Part shown: positions 62,573 through 64,000 of the stretch, one piece after another
Numbering within the stretch: position 1 is the first letter of the stretch
How the letters are laid out: each line of letters starts with the position of its first letter
Assembly: GCA_964242735.1 (NCBI GenBank)
Contig: CAXTAK010000002.1
Coordinates: forward strand, 248,001-312,000
Direction: 5' to 3'
From: CADCUY01 sp964242735
Lineage (GTDB): Bacteria > Actinomycetota > Actinomycetes > Actinomycetales > Quadrisphaeraceae
DNA length: 64,000 nucleotides
Notes under the pieces: model-generated
Database searches by the model: none
The model's input: only the letters and a program-made list of their open reading frames with translations
Told to the model about the DNA's origin: nothing
Translations under genes and position numbers: made by a program

Positions 62573-62979
62573 TCACGGGATCTCCCGGCGGTCCAGGCGC
62601 AGCGGGTCCGCTGCCCCAGGCAGCAGCACCTGCACCGCGGTGGGCAGTCCCATCCTCGCCCACTGCCCAACGGTGACCGGCGCCTCCCCCGGCCGAGCAG
62701 CACCCCGGAGGCGCTGGGCCCCCACCCGGGCCGGCGGCTCGCTCGGGCGCGCCAGCAGGGCGCCGAGCGTCGCCAGCGCAGCTCGCAGGCGACGTGCGGG
62801 ACGACCGCCCCGGAACTGCTCGTGAGCAGCCGCCCGAGGTCCGCGCCGACCGGGGCGAGGACCACCCGGTGCACCTCGGCGCCAGGGAGACGCGCCGAGA
62901 CGGCCCGTGCGTGCAGGTGCCCAGCATCCTCCAGGCGGTGGAGGTGGTGGGCCGGGTGCAGGTGGCCCTCGGGGTCCAC
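62573..62979 (-). pseudogene. Possible frameshifted gene of unknown family
   Basis: From GTG 62979 one frame reads VDPEGHLHPAHHLHRLEDAG and AEVHRVVLAPVGADLGRLL to about HVACELR. A second frame then continues ALATLGALLARPSEPPARVG and QWARMGLPTAVQVLLPGAAD, ending RREIP at a TGA at 62575-62573. Both parts have normal protein composition while the continuation of either frame does not, so one frameshift near 62790 is likely. I do not recognise the family. The rest of the gap 62548-63085 holds nothing I can name. Confidence 0.4.
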
Positions 62980-63085
62980 GGACGCCGGGGCGGGTGGCTC
63001 GACAGCGTGAGGCAGCGCGGAGGACCGGTCGTGGGCCCTCCGCGCCGCTCGGGTGCCCGGGTGCCGTGGACCGGCGGTGCTCAGC

Positions 63086-64000
63086 TCAGGACGCAGCGCC
63101 CGCCGGCTCCTGCTCCCGCTGCTCGCCCGCGGGTGTGGCGGCGCTGGTGCCGCCGTCCGGGGTGTCGCTGCCGCCGGATGCGGTGTTCGCTGCGCTGCTG
63201 CCGCTGTCGCTCGCGGTGGTGGACCTGCCGCCGGCCTCGGCGCTGGCCTGCGAACCCTCCGCCGCCCTGCCGTCCTCTGCTGTCCCGGACCGGGCGCCGC
63301 CCTCGCTCGCGGCCGCCGTGCGCCGGGTGCGGGTCGACCGGGTCGCCGTGCCCGCCGCCGCCCGCGGGCGGCGGGTGGCCGTGCCCGTAGCCGTCGCCCG
63401 GGTCGTCCGCCGCACGGCCGGCGCGGCCTCCGGGGCGTCCGCCGGGGCCTCCGGGGCCTCCGCCGGGACCTCCGCAGCGTCCGCCGGGGCCTGGGCACCG
63501 CCAGCGACGACGTCCTCGGCCGCCGCCTTGCGGGGGGCTCGCCGCGCCTTCCGCGGCGTGGGGCCGGCCTGCGCCGCGTCGTCCGCGGATCCGGTCTCGT
63601 CGGCCACGCCCGCCCCAGCCTCCCGGGTCCGGGTCTCGGCCGCGCTGACCGTCTCGCGGCGGGCGCGCTCGGTGCCGCCCTTCGCCCGCCCCGCCTCGCG
63701 CCCGGCGCTGGCCGTGGCGTCCTTGTCGGCCCGCTTCGCCTCCTTGCGCAGCTGCTCGTTGTGCTGCTGCTCGGCCTTCTCCGCCTCCTTGCCGACCTTC
63801 GTGGTCAGCGACGTCGCGAGCTTGACCTGCGCGGTGAGCGAGGCGAGCGTGTCCTTCGCTGCGTCCAGAGCGCGCTCGGCGAGCGCCAGCTGGGCCCGAG
63901 CCTCGCGCCGGGCCCCCTTCGCCTCGTCGAGCGCGGTCACGGCGGCGTCGCGCCGGCCGGCGAGCGCGTCGCGGGCCTCGGCCGCCTCGTGGTGCGCCCT
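63086..64000 (-). CDS. Alanine-rich coiled-coil protein with low-complexity tail (5' end off right edge)
   Basis: The frame is open to the right edge (304 residues seen). The first 100 are heptad-like and charged (AAEARDALAGRRDAAV, LALAERALDAAKDTLASLTA, KEAEKAEQQHNEQLRKEAK). Then follow lysine/arginine- and alanine/proline-rich repeats (APEAPADAPEA, TRATATGTATRRPRAAAG) and an acidic Ser/Gly tail. A DNA-binding, nucleoid or cell-envelope role is conceivable from composition, but no domain is recognised. GTG 63940 could be an internal start; the coil continues upstream of it, so the real start is probably outside the window. Confidence 0.65.
   Translation of the reverse strand, partial: RAHHEAAEARDALAGRRDAAVTALDEAKGARREARAQLALAERALDAAKDTLASLTAQVKLATSLTTKVGKEAEKAEQQHNEQLRKEAKRADKDATASAGREAGRAKGGTERARRETVSAAETRTREAGAGVADETGSADDAAQAGPTPRKARRAPRKAAAEDVVAGGAQAPADAAEVPAEAPEAPADAPEAAPAVRRTTRATATGTATRRPRAAAGTATRSTRTRRTAAASEGGARSGTAEDGRAAEGSQASAEAGGRSTTASDSGSSAANTASGGSDTPDGGTSAATPAGEQREQEPAGAAS

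Overview
The window is very GC-rich and gene-dense, uses many GTG starts and 4-bp ATGA/GTGA overlaps, and shows the gene neighbourhood of an actinomycete: gltX beside tRNA-Gln and tRNA-Glu, an IclR regulator divergent from leuCD, leuB-ilvE-cimA, ilvBNC, and gatCAB. I read it as a chromosomal segment of a high-GC Actinomycetota. The genus cannot be fixed from the sequence.

Layout. 0-9.3 kb is a defence island. It holds the start of a Mrr-type restriction gene, hsdM, a PIN-toxin pair with an unusual partner, hsdS and hsdR (all minus strand), then a YefM/YoeB-type toxin-antitoxin pair and an AT-richer membrane coiled-coil protein (plus strand). 9.4-12.3 kb is leuD-leuC with the divergent IclR regulator. 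12.6-18.7 kb is a gamma-glutamylation catabolic cluster (short-chain dehydrogenase, aldehyde dehydrogenase, gamma-glutamyl hydrolase, glutamine-synthetase-like ligase) with a divergent ethanolamine-type permease. 18.7-20.4 kb is a MerR/DUF4188 divergon around a nested palindrome. 20.5-24.1 kb is FAH-family hydrolase-gltX-CPBP protease-tRNA-Gln-tRNA-Glu. 24.2-27.7 kb is a protealysin-like M4 protease with an emfourin-type inhibitor gene, an MFS exporter and an SRPBCC protein.

27.7-31.7 kb is leuB, ilvE, cimA. 32-38.4 kb carries a membrane protein, a heme-monooxygenase-like protein, and a NarL-type two-component pair followed by a MacB-type ABC exporter. 38.4-41.3 kb is a DUF2256/DUF3253 protein, a one-chain ABC exporter and an ASCH protein. 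41.3-45.0 kb is ilvB-ilvN-ilvC preceded by a 13-residue branched-chain leader peptide and an attenuator-like hairpin. 45.1-49 kb is DUF2252, a VOC protein and ilvD. 49-52 kb is a patch of decay with three multiply disrupted genes (Uma2, PhnB-like VOC, GGDEF-EAL) around an intact hydroxyacid dehydrogenase. 52-57 kb is patatin, an intact GGDEF-EAL protein and an alpha-oxoamine synthase. 57-60.5 kb is gatC-gatA-gatB. 60.7 kb to the right edge is another ABC exporter, a possibly frameshifted short gene and the end of an alanine-rich coiled-coil protein.

How it works together. Most of branched-chain amino-acid synthesis is here (ilvB, ilvN, ilvC, ilvD, ilvE, leuB, leuC, leuD, cimA), nearly all on the minus strand, with leucine-responsive (IclR) and leader-peptide control visible. 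gltX, tRNA-Gln and gatCAB together fit the indirect route to Gln-tRNA. Many isolated genes share a (T/C)ANNNT element 6-8 nt before the start codon, the mark of leaderless transcripts.
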